Source of the DNA: Tamlana sp038148895
GTDB lineage: Bacteria > Bacteroidota > Bacteroidia > Flavobacteriales > Flavobacteriaceae
Assembly (NCBI GenBank): GCA_038148895.1
Contig: JBBVGQ010000004.1
Direction: 5' to 3' (one strand)
Length of the DNA stretch: 64,000 nucleotides
Shown: positions 53,119-63,600 of the stretch, one piece after another
Position numbering within the stretch: position 1 is the stretch's first letter
How the letters are laid out: each line of letters begins with the position of its first letter
Made by a program: the position numbers and the translations under genes
The notes under the pieces: model-generated
The model's database searches: none
What the model was told of the DNA's origin: nothing
The model's input: the letters and a program-made list of their open reading frames with translations, nothing else

Positions 53119-53457
53119 ATGAGTTATAAAATTAAAAGTAGAATATGGATTGAATCTGGAGATAATGTGCTTTTGGGTGAAGGGCGAGTTCATTTGCTAA
53201 AAGCCATACAGGAAACAGGATCACTGTCCAAAGCAGCTAAATCATTGAACATATCCTATAAAAAAGCATGGCAACTACTAGATTCAGTTAACAAATCAGC
53301 AAAAAAACCGGTAACCATCAATAGCATTGGTGGAAAAGGTGGTGGCGGTGCCGAATTAACGGATTATGGAAGGTCTTTAATCGATGCTTTTGAAGAAATA
53401 AATAAAAACTGTTGGGCCTTTTTAGATGAGCAACTTAACAAAATCAACACCTTATAG
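53119..53457 (+). CDS. ModE-like winged-helix protein (DNA-binding domain only)
   Basis: 112 residues from MSYKIKSRIWIE, one base after the moeA stop; the longer open frame overlaps moeA and is unlikely. Contains the ModE/LysR-type helix-turn-helix LLKAIQETGSLSKAAKSLNISYKKAWQL and the GGKGGGGAELTDYG wing. The molybdate-binding TOBE domains of full ModE are absent, so it may bind DNA constitutively or sense nothing itself. A Moco-operon regulator is the likely role. Confidence 0.85.
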   Translation: MSYKIKSRIWIESGDNVLLGEGRVHLLKAIQETGSLSKAAKSLNISYKKAWQLLDSVNKSAKKPVTINSIGGKGGGGAELTDYGRSLIDAFEEINKNCWAFLDEQLNKINTL

Positions 53458-54197
53458 TGCAAGAAATTGAAAACATATTTCCGTTTTTGGTGATATTACC
53501 TATTATATCATTTTTATACGCCAGTGTTGGACACGGTGGCGCCAGTGGCTATTTGGCCTTAATGGCTTTGTTTTCGTTTGCACCTGAGTTTATGAAGCCT
53601 ACAGCCTTATTACTTAATTTGTTCGTGGCAGGCATTTCATTTTATTATTATTTTAAAGCTGGTTTTTTCAACAAGAAATTGTTTCTATCCTTTGCTTTAG
53701 CCTCAATTCCCATGGCTTTTCTGGGAGGCACTATTGAAATTGACGCTTCCGTCTACAAAAAAATATTAGCCATTTTGCTGGTTTTCGCCATTTTAAAAAT
53801 GCTCAATGTTTTCGGAAAGGAAAAGGATTTACTGAAACCCGTAAAAATTTGGCAAGGATTACTTGTCGGTAGCTTTATTGGTTTCTTTTCAGGGCTCATC
53901 GGTATAGGAGGTGGTATTATTTTAACACCATTGATTTTACTGTTGCATTGGGGGAAAATGAAAGAAGCTGCAGCGGTTTCGGCATTGTTTATTTGGGTGA
54001 ATTCTGCTGCAGGTTTGGTTGGACAATTTACCAGTGGTGTATCATTGGAAAAAAGTTCGTTTATCCTTGTGGCAATTGCTTTAGTTGGTGGTGTTTTAGG
54101 CGGTTATTATGGCAGCAAAAAAATCAATAATCACAGGTTGAGGTACATTCTTGCGTTTGTATTGCTCATTGCTTGTGCAAAACTAATGTTCACTTAA
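53457..54197 (+). CDS. TSUP family (TauE/SafE) transporter
   Basis: 246 residues with about eight membrane segments and the two family repeats (SVGHGGASGYLALMAL and GLIGIGGGIILTPL). The start is GTG and shares one base with the ModE-like stop (TAGTG). TSUP proteins export sulfite or organosulfur compounds. Here, between Moco genes, it may remove sulfur species or carry an oxyanion; the substrate is open. Confidence 0.85.
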   Translation: MQEIENIFPFLVILPIISFLYASVGHGGASGYLALMALFSFAPEFMKPTALLLNLFVAGISFYYYFKAGFFNKKLFLSFALASIPMAFLGGTIEIDASVYKKILAILLVFAILKMLNVFGKEKDLLKPVKIWQGLLVGSFIGFFSGLIGIGGGIILTPLILLLHWGKMKEAAAVSALFIWVNSAAGLVGQFTSGVSLEKSSFILVAIALVGGVLGGYYGSKKINNHRLRYILAFVLLIACAKLMFT

Positions 54198-54776
54198 ATG
54201 ATTCATAAAAAAAACATAACAGGCATTATACTTGCTGGTGGCAAAAGTAGCAGAATGGGCACCGATAAAGGTTTTTTATCCGTTAACGGAAAACTATTTG
54301 TACAGCACAGTATTGATGCCTTAAAACCGTTGGTTTCTGAAATCATAATCGTTTCAGACGATGTGGCTTATGATGTTTTTAAATTAAGGAGGATTGAGGA
54401 TGAAGTTAAAGAATCTGGTCCATTGGCAGGATTATGCTCAGGTTTAAAGAAGTCAAAAACGGAATGGAATTTGGTTTTAAGTTGCGATATTCCGCTGATT
54501 ACTTCAGAAATTTTAACACTTTTAGTTGAAGCCGTTGATGAGACTTCCGAAGTCATCCAAATTGAAAGCAACAACAAAACCATGCCATTGATTGCACTTT
54601 ACAAAACCGCTTGCAAAGACAAGTTTTATGAGCTATTAAAAAGTGGTGAACGCCGAATGCAATACGCAGTGAACCAATGCCAGGTAAAGACCATCAAGTT
54701 AAATAATGAAAATGATAGATTCACCAAAAACGTGAATACTTTTGAGGAACTAAAATCCATTGAAAATGATTGTTAA
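54198..54776 (+). CDS. mobA: Molybdenum cofactor guanylyltransferase MobA
   Basis: 192 residues with the nucleotidyltransferase opening IILAGGKSSRMGTDKGFL and the metal-binding VLSCDIPLI. It makes Mo-bis-MGD, required by DMSO-reductase-class enzymes such as the two molybdoenzymes in this window. Begins directly after the TSUP stop. Confidence 0.95.
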   Translation: MIHKKNITGIILAGGKSSRMGTDKGFLSVNGKLFVQHSIDALKPLVSEIIIVSDDVAYDVFKLRRIEDEVKESGPLAGLCSGLKKSKTEWNLVLSCDIPLITSEILTLLVEAVDETSEVIQIESNNKTMPLIALYKTACKDKFYELLKSGERRMQYAVNQCQVKTIKLNNENDRFTKNVNTFEELKSIENDC

Positions 54777-54999
54777 CATTAAATATTTTGGACAAATAGC
54801 TGAAGCAACGCAAAAAATTGAAGAATCATTGGAGTGCCAAGAAAGCTCAATTTCTGAACTTATTAAGCGTTTGATTGTAAAATACCCCGATTTAAAAAAC
54901 AAGGATTTTAAAGTGGCTCAAAACCAGGAGTTGGTTTCCATCGAAACTCTTTTAACAGGAGAAGAACTTGCTTTATTACCACCGTTTGCTGGTGGATAA
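54760..54999 (+). CDS. moaD: Molybdopterin synthase small subunit MoaD
   Basis: 79 residues, ubiquitin fold, ending LLPPFAGG with the C-terminal Gly-Gly that becomes the thiocarboxylate. Overlaps the mobA end by 17 bases. The second Met (MIVNIKYFG) is an alternative start. Confidence 0.93.
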   Translation: MKMIVNIKYFGQIAEATQKIEESLECQESSISELIKRLIVKYPDLKNKDFKVAQNQELVSIETLLTGEELALLPPFAGG

Positions 55000-55002
55000 T
55001 TT

Positions 55003-56097
55003 ATGAATAGATACAGCCGACATATCATCCTATCCGAAATTGGCCAAAAAGGTCAAGAAAAAATCAACAACGCGAGTGTTTTGGTAGTTGGCGCTGGTGG
55101 TTTGGGTTGTCCTGTTTTACAATATCTAGCTGCTGCGGGTGTTGGAACCTTGGGAATCATCGATTTTGATATTGTTGAGGAATCTAACTTACAACGCCAA
55201 GTTTTATTTGGAACAAATTCTCTTGGAAAAAATAAGGCCATTGCCGCCAAAAAACGTTTACAGGATTTAAATAGCAACATAAAAATCATCGCTTTCGCGG
55301 AAAAACTGACTTACCAAAACGCACTTCAGCTTTTTGAAGAATACGATATTATTGTGGACGGTAGCGACAATTTTGAGACCCGTTATTTAGTGAACGATGC
55401 GTGCATCATTGCCAATAAACCGCTTGTTTTTGGGGCTATTTACAAGTTTGAAGGTCAGGTTTCTGTGTTTAATTATGAAAATGGGCCAAGTTACCGGTGC
55501 TTGTTTCCAAATCCGCCAAAAAAGGACAGTGTTCCAAACTGTTCGCAGATTGGTGTGTTAGGTGTTTTACCCGGAATTATTGGCTGCATGCAAGCTAATG
55601 AAGCTTTGAAAATTATTTTGGGTATTGGCAACACGCTATCTGGTAAATTGTTTTGCTACAACGCGTTAACGCTTCAAAATTCAACCTTAACCATCAAACG
55701 CTCTGGAAGTGAAATCAACAAAGTTTTGAAAAATAAAAGCGATTTCAGTAAAAGACAAATGAATGTTATTTGCGAACTTCCCGTTCAAACCATTTCAATG
55801 AAAGACGCCCTAAACAAAGAAAACGTTCAGTTTATTGATGTTAGGGAATTTGAGGAAATCCCGAAAGTAGAAGAACTAAAAGTAACTTCAATTCCATTAA
55901 GCCAATTGGAAAACAACCTAGAAAAAATAGATGCAAATAAAGACAAAGTTCTGTTTTGCCAATCAGGAATAAGAAGTCAAAAAGCAGTTTCAATGTTGCA
56001 AAACCTCAACATTAAAAACTGTTATAGCCTAAACGAGGGCGCTTCGGAAATTATTAAGTATCTAAACGAAAATAAAACAACAACACATGTCAGATAA
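55003..56097 (+). CDS. moeB: MoeB/ThiF-type E1 enzyme fused to rhodanese
   Basis: 364 residues. Residues ~1-245 are an E1-like adenylation domain (MNRYSRHIILSEIG, GAGGLGCPVLQYLAAAGVG, DGSDNFETRYL). Residues ~260-364 are a rhodanese domain with active loop FCQSGIRSQKA. It activates MoaD and delivers sulfur to it, as MOCS3 does. The two CxxC zinc pairs of E. coli MoeB are not present (SYRC at the first, FCYN at the second). The fold may be stable without zinc. Confidence 0.93.
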   Translation: MNRYSRHIILSEIGQKGQEKINNASVLVVGAGGLGCPVLQYLAAAGVGTLGIIDFDIVEESNLQRQVLFGTNSLGKNKAIAAKKRLQDLNSNIKIIAFAEKLTYQNALQLFEEYDIIVDGSDNFETRYLVNDACIIANKPLVFGAIYKFEGQVSVFNYENGPSYRCLFPNPPKKDSVPNCSQIGVLGVLPGIIGCMQANEALKIILGIGNTLSGKLFCYNALTLQNSTLTIKRSGSEINKVLKNKSDFSKRQMNVICELPVQTISMKDALNKENVQFIDVREFEEIPKVEELKVTSIPLSQLENNLEKIDANKDKVLFCQSGIRSQKAVSMLQNLNIKNCYSLNEGASEIIKYLNENKTTTHVR

Positions 56098-56530
56098 AAA
56101 AATAAAGAATGTTTTTAAGGAAGGAGCAATTTCCTCAGAATTTATAGGTGATTCCATCGCCAAGCACCAAACCAAAAAAAGCATTGGTGCCCACAATATT
56201 TTTTTGGGCCAAGTGCGTGCTGATGTTATTGATAGCAAAACAGTCACAGCCATTGAATATACCGCTTATGAAGATATGGCCAATCAAAAATTCCATGAGA
56301 TTAGGGAAGCCGCTTTTGAAAAATTCGAGCTCACTTGTATGCATATCTATCACAGCTTAGGAACCGTAAAAGCAGGTGAAATATGCTTGTTTGTTTTTGT
56401 GTCCTCACCACGACGAAAAGTGGTTTTTGAGGCTCTAGAATTTATTGTAGAAGCTATTAAAGCAGTTGTTCCCGTTTTTGGCAAGGAAATCTTTGAAGAC
56501 GAGAGTCACCAATGGAAAGTTAATAGTTAA
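56087..56530 (+). CDS. moaE: Molybdopterin synthase large subunit MoaE
   Basis: 147 residues with HNIFLGQVRADVI, AIEYTAYEDMA, HSLGTVKAGEICLFVFVSSPRR and the C-terminal PVFGKEIFEDESHQWK. Forms the MoaD2E2 complex that turns cPMP into molybdopterin. Overlaps the moeB end by 11 bases. Confidence 0.95.
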   Translation: MSDKKIKNVFKEGAISSEFIGDSIAKHQTKKSIGAHNIFLGQVRADVIDSKTVTAIEYTAYEDMANQKFHEIREAAFEKFELTCMHIYHSLGTVKAGEICLFVFVSSPRRKVVFEALEFIVEAIKAVVPVFGKEIFEDESHQWKVNS

Positions 56531-56533
56531 GAA

Positions 56534-57445
56534 ATGGTAGATATAACACATAAAAGCACCACGCTCCGCACAGCTATAGCCCAAGCCACCGTAAAGGTCA
56601 GTAAACCTGAAACCATAGAAGCTATAAAAAACGACACCGTTCCCAAGGGCAATGTATTTGCCATGAGTAAAGCGGCTGGTTTATTGGGTGTAAAACGTAC
56701 ACCAGATATTTTACCAGATTGCCATCCTTTGCCAATAGAATTTACAGGTGTTGAATACGAAATAAACGGACTTGAAATTACTGTTTTGTTCACTGTAAAA
56801 ACCATTTATAAAACAGGTGTTGAAGTTGAGGCCATGCATGGTGCTAGCGTAGTTGCCTTAAACATGTATGATATGCTTAAACCCATCGATAAAGGCATTG
56901 AAATTCTCAGTATCAAACTATTAAATAAAAAAGGTGGGAAATCTGACTTTAAAAACCGATTTAAAACCGATTTAACCGCAGCAGTAATTGTCTGTAGTGA
57001 TACCATCTCAAAAGGAGAAAAGGAAGACCGAGCAGGAAAAGCCATTATTGAAAAACTGGACGCTTCAAACGTGAAAATTGATGATTACATCATTATTCCT
57101 GACGAATTGGAAACTATTCAGAATAAAGCAAAGACATACCAAGAAAAAGGCATCGATTTAATTATTTATACTGGAGGAACAGGACTTTCAGGGCGTGATG
57201 TAACTCCTGAAGCATTGATTCCAATTTTAGATAGACGTATTCCTGGAATTGAAGAAGCCATTCGTAATTACGGGCAAGAAAGAACGCCTTACTCCATGTT
57301 ATCCAGAAGCGTCGCAGGAACCATGAAAAACACTTTGGTTTTGGCTTTACCAGGATCAACGAATGGTGCCAAAGAATCGATGGATGCCATTTTTCCATCG
57401 GTACTACACATTTTTGGAGTTTTAAGAGGGGCAAGACACGACTAA
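56534..57445 (+). CDS. moaCB: Bifunctional MoaC-MogA/MoaB fusion
   Basis: 303 residues. The N-terminal half (~1-145) is MoaC (MVDITHKSTTLRTA, LPDCHPLPI, VEVEAMHGASVVALNMYDM), which forms cyclic pyranopterin monophosphate with MoaA. The C-terminal half (~150-303) is a MogA/MoaB domain (VIVCSDTISKGEKEDRAGK, YTGGTGLSGRDVTPEA, LALPGS), which adenylylates molybdopterin. The fusion joins first and late steps of the pathway. Confidence 0.95.
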   Translation: MVDITHKSTTLRTAIAQATVKVSKPETIEAIKNDTVPKGNVFAMSKAAGLLGVKRTPDILPDCHPLPIEFTGVEYEINGLEITVLFTVKTIYKTGVEVEAMHGASVVALNMYDMLKPIDKGIEILSIKLLNKKGGKSDFKNRFKTDLTAAVIVCSDTISKGEKEDRAGKAIIEKLDASNVKIDDYIIIPDELETIQNKAKTYQEKGIDLIIYTGGTGLSGRDVTPEALIPILDRRIPGIEEAIRNYGQERTPYSMLSRSVAGTMKNTLVLALPGSTNGAKESMDAIFPSVLHIFGVLRGARHD

Positions 57446-58452
57446 TGAGTAAAAACAAAAACATATTACAAGATACTTTTGGTAGAGACCACACCTATCT
57501 GCGTATATCTCTAATAGAATGCTGCAATTTGCGTTGTACGTATTGCATGCCTGAAGAAGGTGTGCAACTTTCTCCGAAAAGCCATATTATGACTTATGAG
57601 GAGATTTATGACATTGCTAAAATATTTGTGAAACACGGTGTTAACAAAATAAGGTTAACTGGTGGTGAGCCCTTGGTAAGAAAGGATTTTAAAGTCGTTT
57701 TAGAAAAATTGGCAACGCTTCCCGTAGAATTATCCATTACCTCAAATGCGGTGATTATCGATAGATTTATTGATGTTTTAAAAACCAATAATGTCAAAAA
57801 CATCAACGTTAGTCTGGATTCTCTAAACCGTGAAAAATTCAAACACATTACCCGAAGAGCTGAATTTGATAAAGTTTACAACAATATTCTACTATTGGTA
57901 AAAGAAGGGTTTAATGTGAAAGTAAATACCGTATTAATAAACGGTTTTAACGATAATGAAATAATAGATTTCATCAATTTCACCAAAGAACATCCAATTT
58001 CTGTTCGTTTTATTGAGTTTATGCCCTTTGATGGCAACAAATGGGATATGAGTAAAATGGTAAGTTATGCTGAAGTGATGAATTATGTTGAAAACTCATT
58101 TTCTAAAGAAGACATTATTCGTCTTGCAGATGCACCAAACGACACTTCTAAAAACTATAAAATAAAAGGCTACAAGGGAAGTTTTGCCATCATCAGTTCG
58201 GTTACCAATCCGTTTTGTGATTCTTGCAATAGGCTGCGTTTAACCGCCAACGGACAATTAAAAAACTGTTTGTTTTCTTCCACCGAATCGGATTTATTGA
58301 CCTTACTCCGAGCTGGAAGACCTATTGAGCCCGCCATTGAAAAAGCGGTAAAAGTCAAGCTTAAAATGCGAGGTGGCATGGATAGCCTTAAAAAACTGGA
58401 AAAACCCGAACTGCACACCAAAAACAGAAGCATGATTACCATTGGTGGCTAA
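57445..58452 (+). CDS. moaA: GTP 3',8-cyclase MoaA
   Basis: 335-residue radical SAM enzyme. N-terminal cluster CCNLRCTYC (C-x3-C-x2-C), GGEPLVRKD, and C-terminal cluster CDSCNRLRL...C. It ends in Gly-Gly (TIGG), required for activity. First step of Moco synthesis, with MoaC. Last gene of the operon; its ATG overlaps the moaCB stop. Confidence 0.96.
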   Translation: MSKNKNILQDTFGRDHTYLRISLIECCNLRCTYCMPEEGVQLSPKSHIMTYEEIYDIAKIFVKHGVNKIRLTGGEPLVRKDFKVVLEKLATLPVELSITSNAVIIDRFIDVLKTNNVKNINVSLDSLNREKFKHITRRAEFDKVYNNILLLVKEGFNVKVNTVLINGFNDNEIIDFINFTKEHPISVRFIEFMPFDGNKWDMSKMVSYAEVMNYVENSFSKEDIIRLADAPNDTSKNYKIKGYKGSFAIISSVTNPFCDSCNRLRLTANGQLKNCLFSSTESDLLTLLRAGRPIEPAIEKAVKVKLKMRGGMDSLKKLEKPELHTKNRSMITIGG

Positions 58453-58487
58453 TTCATAAAAAGCGGCTAATGTTAATTATTCAAAAA

Positions 58488-58901
58488 CTATGGTAATTTC
58501 AATAGATCAAATTTCAAAACCTCATCGGCGTAATCCACATCTATTTCCTTTTTGATCAATTTATCTGGCAAAGGAATTTTGATTTTAAAGCGTGCTGAAG
58601 GATAGCAGTAAAAATGCTTTTTCTTGCTGAAATTTTCCTCTTGGGCAGATTCAGACAACTTACTTTTATCTGTTGTTACGACTAAATTACCATTATCCAA
58701 ATAAAAATTAAAGTCGTCTTTAATGTAACCGGGCAATTTTAGTTCGTAATGAAAGCATTTTTCTGTTTCAGTAATTTTTAAATTGTTCAATTTTGATATA
58801 CTGAACAAATTTTCTTTAAGATCATCTTTAAGTTTTAAACTCCTTTGAAGCAATCTGGAAACGCTTTTTAACTCGTTACCGTATTTTTTAGTTTGAGGCA
58901 T
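58488..58901 (-). CDS. Small heat-shock protein (Hsp20 family)
   Basis: 137 residues with an alpha-crystallin domain: YELKLPGYIKDDFNFYLDNGNLVVTTDK and the final IPLPDKLIKKEIDVDYADEVLKFDL strand set (only partial quotes). The usual C-terminal IxI is not clear. ATP-independent holdase for unfolded proteins. Converges on the moaA end. Confidence 0.8.
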   Translation of the reverse strand: MPQTKKYGNELKSVSRLLQRSLKLKDDLKENLFSISKLNNLKITETEKCFHYELKLPGYIKDDFNFYLDNGNLVVTTDKSKLSESAQEENFSKKKHFYCYPSARFKIKIPLPDKLIKKEIDVDYADEVLKFDLLKLP

Positions 58902-59197
58902 AATTCCCGTGTTTTTTAATTTTTAAGACCTATATAGTTACCTCCCAAATTGGAAATAAGATAAAGTAAACTTAGAATGGAGAAAAATTACCTAAATATT
59001 GAACTAACCCTATTTAGTTGAAGATCACTTAAAATTAAAACAATGTTTCAAACTGCACAAGCACTATACCTAGTTTTAAGCATTCCTTAACACAGCAACA
59101 TTGATTTTTATTTAATCAAATTAAATTGGGTGCTTTTTTGACAAATATTTAAAATATACTGATTATCAACCTATTGAAGAAGACTGATAAGGTATCT
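58902..59197. other. Intergenic region, nothing identified
   Basis: AT-rich DNA between the Hsp20 start and the end of the nitrate operon. No gene, clear terminator or promoter. Confidence 0.5.
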
Positions 59198-60628
59198 CTA
59201 ATTTACTAAAACCTTCTTCTGAAAGCTACTTTTAGGCGCTTCGCAAAGCGAACACACATAGTTTTCTGGCAAATCTTGAAAAGGTGTATTGGGAGGAATA
59301 TTTTGGGTGATATCTCCATAAACTTCATTGTATACCGTTAGGCATTCAGGGCACTGGTGTACCTCCTCTTCAAAGGTATCCTTTACTTCCACTATCGATT
59401 CTTCATCATCCCTTTCTGTTCCCAGCTGGTCAAAATACATTTGGCTCAGTTCCATTAACAATCCGGGAAGCTCCACCTTATCCACGTCTTGAACATGCAT
59501 GATATACTCTCGGGTATTGGGGTCGAAATTCTTGGCATACAATAAATTATATGTGTCCCTAGTCACAAAATCACCAATAGCTTCCGGTTGTTTGTTCTTT
59601 TCGATAACTATTGAAGTGAAGTTATAGGTGTCACTGTCGAAACTAGTTACACCAAAGGTTAGTCCGTATGTACTGATGTCATTTTGGTCAAAATTGGAAA
59701 CTAGATATTTTTTTAAATTTAAAGCCCCTGGATCATTTACAGGCAAGTGCCAATTCATTTCCAACATGGAGTGCCGAACATTGATTCCGAATTTACCCAA
59801 AAACTTTTCCCACTGTAATTTTGAACTTAACGGAATACCTTTTACGATAAACGATTTCCACGGGGTAATGGATATTTTACCTATTTTGTTTTCCGAACAC
59901 AATTCACACATGGCCTTTAGGAACTTCAAATCATATCGATTATTTCTCCAATAGAGCCCCAACCAATATCTATCGGGACCAATACGGTTCATGCCTTCGT
60001 AATATGGAAATGGGTAAAAAGGGACTTCCAAAGGTTTGTCAACCGTTCTGTTATTGGTATCTACAGCATCACTTACCAGGTCAAAAAGGGTCTCAATAGT
60101 CTCCGGTTCTTCTTGCAGGACACTTTCAATGGCGTACTCCACTTTGTCCATGTCCCAACTGTAAATAAGTGCTGGATACATTACCGTTTTTTTCCAACCG
60201 GGCAGCCTTACATACAAATACCAATAATCGTCATGTTCTGAAGCAATAAAATTAACATTGCCCGTAAACAATGGAACCAAACGTTGCTTAGGGTCTGTAA
60301 CGTTTATTCGTAATTTTGGTTTGTGCTTAAACTGCTCAATAATGTATAAATACCTATCACTTGTCAACCAAGATGTGCTCGGAAGGATTTCGGCCGAAAC
60401 ATAAGATGAGGCTATATTCTCAACGCCATCTCTTTTTGGCTTTACAAATTTGATTTTATCAAATTGGGCAAACTTGCTCTCATCAATATCCTCGGGAAAA
60501 ATAATATCTTGGCGAGAACCAAATGAAATGGCATCCAAACCTAAACCTTCTGCGGCTTCACAAATGTACTTAAGCTCACCGGGTGATAAAACACCTCCGT
60601 TTATCCTTAATCTATATGGCTCTTCCAT
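59198..60628 (-). CDS. Nitrite/sulfite-reductase-like protein with C-terminal rubredoxin, siroheme site absent
   Basis: 476 residues. The opening YRLRINGGVLSPGELKYICEAAE resembles the ferredoxin-like half-domain of nitrite and sulfite reductases, and the middle (~90-350) continues that fold. The Cys motifs that hold the [4Fe-4S]-siroheme centre (CxxxxxC ... CxxxC) are missing. Residues ~420-476 are a rubredoxin with CPEC and CSLC. It overlaps the end of the nitrate reductase gene by one base and so is its operon partner, most likely an electron-transfer protein. Nitrite reduction by it is unlikely without siroheme ligands. Confidence 0.8.
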   Translation of the reverse strand: MEEPYRLRINGGVLSPGELKYICEAAEGLGLDAISFGSRQDIIFPEDIDESKFAQFDKIKFVKPKRDGVENIASSYVSAEILPSTSWLTSDRYLYIIEQFKHKPKLRINVTDPKQRLVPLFTGNVNFIASEHDDYWYLYVRLPGWKKTVMYPALIYSWDMDKVEYAIESVLQEEPETIETLFDLVSDAVDTNNRTVDKPLEVPFYPFPYYEGMNRIGPDRYWLGLYWRNNRYDLKFLKAMCELCSENKIGKISITPWKSFIVKGIPLSSKLQWEKFLGKFGINVRHSMLEMNWHLPVNDPGALNLKKYLVSNFDQNDISTYGLTFGVTSFDSDTYNFTSIVIEKNKQPEAIGDFVTRDTYNLLYAKNFDPNTREYIMHVQDVDKVELPGLLMELSQMYFDQLGTERDDEESIVEVKDTFEEEVHQCPECLTVYNEVYGDITQNIPPNTPFQDLPENYVCSLCEAPKSSFQKKVLVN

Positions 60629-63600
60629 TACACTAATACTTTTGAATTCATGAGTATTTCCCTCACCTCCGTTTTACAACTTCCACAACCTAAACCTGCA
60701 CCCGTTTTGTTGCATAGTTCAGTAAAATCGGAACAACCTTTTTTAACCGCCTCTTCAATGTTTCCTGCACCAACTTGACTGCATGAGCACACCAATTTAC
60801 CAACAACAGGTTCTGTGTTTGATGCGCCTCGTAACAAGGTATCGCGTTTTTCGGCCATTTCAATTTTGCTCTCAATCATGGTTTTAAATTCGGCAAATTC
60901 GTTTTTATCGCCCATTAACACTGCACCAACCAATAGGTCGTCTTTTACAATACATTTTTTATAGTAACGCTTTTTAATATCAGTGAAAATGACTTCTTCG
61001 TAGCTGTCATCATTTTCGGGAACACTTATATCACCAATACTGCACAGGTTTAAATCGTTGAATTTTAAGATATTCATTAACACCGAGCCATTGTATGCCA
61101 CACTTATATCTCCTGCTATAAAGTTCGCCAAAATATTGGCTTGTTCTTCTGCGGCCGATGTAATTCCGAACAACTGGTTATTGAATTCGGCAATCTCACC
61201 AATGGCAAAAATATCAGGGTGCGAGGACTGCAAATGCTGGTTCACTTTAACACCTCTACTGCAAGCTATACCATTTTCTCTTGCTATTTCAATATTAGGA
61301 ATTGTTCCAATGGCATAAACAATAGCATTAGCCGTAATAAACTTTCCACTTTTTAATGTGATGTTCAACTCCCCTGTTTCATCGTCATCAAAAACAGTAC
61401 TTACCTCATTATCAAAATAAATTTGGATACCTCGCTCTTGCACATCTAAAGCCAGTAACTTGCTCGACACTTTATCCAATTGGCGTTCCATTAAACGTGA
61501 TGCCCTTTGTATTATGGTAATCTTAACGTTTTTATGCTTCATGGCTGCCGCCAACTCAAGTCCCAATAAACCACCACCTACAATGACAACGTGTTGTTCT
61601 TCAGGAGGTAATCCGGTAGCTTCTAAATATGCTTTAAAGTCATCAGCATCCCTTTTGTTTCGCATGGTAAAGCGGCCAGGCAAATCTATTTGCACATCTT
61701 TTGGAATGAATGCACGGCTGCCTGTAGCCAGTATCAATTTATCAAAACCATACTCTTTGTTGTTGCTGTCGACTACTACTTTGTGCTTTTTATCGATATT
61801 GATAATATGGGTTTCGGGGTGCACCTGAATGTTAAGTTTGGCTAACTCTAACTTTTTAATCTTTAGAAGTTGTTCCCAACTTAACTCCTCGGTTACATAT
61901 TCTGGCAGTAACACCCTATTGTAAAACAAATTGGGCTCTTTTGAAAACACATGGATTTCATCAGCTTGGTTATATTCCCTATAATTTTGAACAAACCTGA
62001 AAGCCGCTGCGCCTGCCCCGGCGATAATTATTTTTTCTACAACTTTCTTATACTTTGCAACTGAAACCCTTGTAAACTTAAAATCAGGTTCCTTAGAAGT
62101 TGGATCCACGTGGGTATTGGTTAAATTGTTGGCTCTGTTCAAGTCACTTTGCAGCTGCTTGCCCCAATGCATGGGCAAAAACACAACCCCTTTTTTAATG
62201 CTATCAGTAACTTTTGCCCGCACCCGAACTACCCCATTTTCACTTTTAATTTCTGTGATATCTCCATCTTTGAGTTTGTACAAATAGGCATCTACGGGAT
62301 TGATTTCCAAAACAGGTTTAGGATAATGTGTTTTTAAACGCGACACCTTGCCCGTCTTGGTCATGGTGTGCCATTGGTCACGAATACGACCCGTTGTTAA
62401 TATAAGCGGAAAATCTTCATTGGGTTGAACTGAAGTATTTACAATATGGTTTGGAATGTTGAACTGCGCCTTTTGCGATGGCGTATAAAACTTTTTATCT
62501 TCAAAAAGCCTTGGCGTGCCTTTATGCCTGTACTCTGGGACGGGCCATTGAAAGGTGCCCTCAAGCTTTAAGCGCTCATAATTTAAAAAGGATACATCAA
62601 TATTGGTCCCTTTGGTCATTGAGGCATACTCATCATAAATCTCTTCCGTATTACTATAGTTAAATCCCCTAAAACCCATTCGCTGTGCAAAGTCACATAA
62701 AATTTCAACATCTGGCCTTGCTTCTCCTGGTGCATTGATTTCCTTTGGCAAATATGAAATACGCCGTTCAGAATTGGTCATAGTGCCCTCCTTCTCCAAC
62801 CATGCCGCGGCAGGTAAAACCAAATCGGCATAAGCAACAGTATCTGATTTATGTGAAATATCTTGAACCACAACAAACTTGGCATTCTTCATAGCTTTTT
62901 CAATACGATGCGTATTTGGCAAGCTTACTAAAGGGTTTGTACAAGCAATCCAAACCGCTTTCATCTTACCACTTTCCAATGCGTCAAACATTTCGGTGGC
63001 TGTTAACCCCGGTTTCGGGTTAATTCTGTCAACACCCCAAAATTGGGCTACTTCACGTCGATGCTCTTCATTCATTAAATCTTTGTGAACCGCCAAAAGA
63101 TTGGCCATACCCCCTACTTCACGTCCGCCCATAGCATTTGGTTGACCCGTTAATGAAAAAGGACCTGATCCGGGTTTTCCGATTTTTCCGGTAATTAGTG
63201 ATAAATTTAGCAAAGACACATTTTTATCCGTACCCACAACACTCTGGTTAAGCCCCATCGCCCACATGCTAATAAAACCTTTTGAAACACCAATAATATC
63301 AGCTGCCTTTTGGATATCTTTTTCGGGAACACCACATAACAAAGAAGCTTGCTTTAATGTTGTTTTAAAAATTAAATCTTTGTACTCATCAAAACCTTCA
63401 GTATGATTTTTTATAAATTCTTCATCAATTAACCCCCTTTTGTATAAACACCTTCCAATGGCATTGTAAAGGACAACATCTGTTCCCGGCAATAACTGTA
63501 AATGTAAATCTGCAAAGTTTGCTGAATCTGTCTTTCTTGGATCTACTACAATAATTTTAACCTCTGGGTTTTCCTCTTTACGCTTTTCAATACGTCTAAA

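Noticed and set aside
57162..57494. Antisense frame of 110 codons across moaCB and moaA
   Set aside because: Shadow frame over two well-supported overlapping genes.
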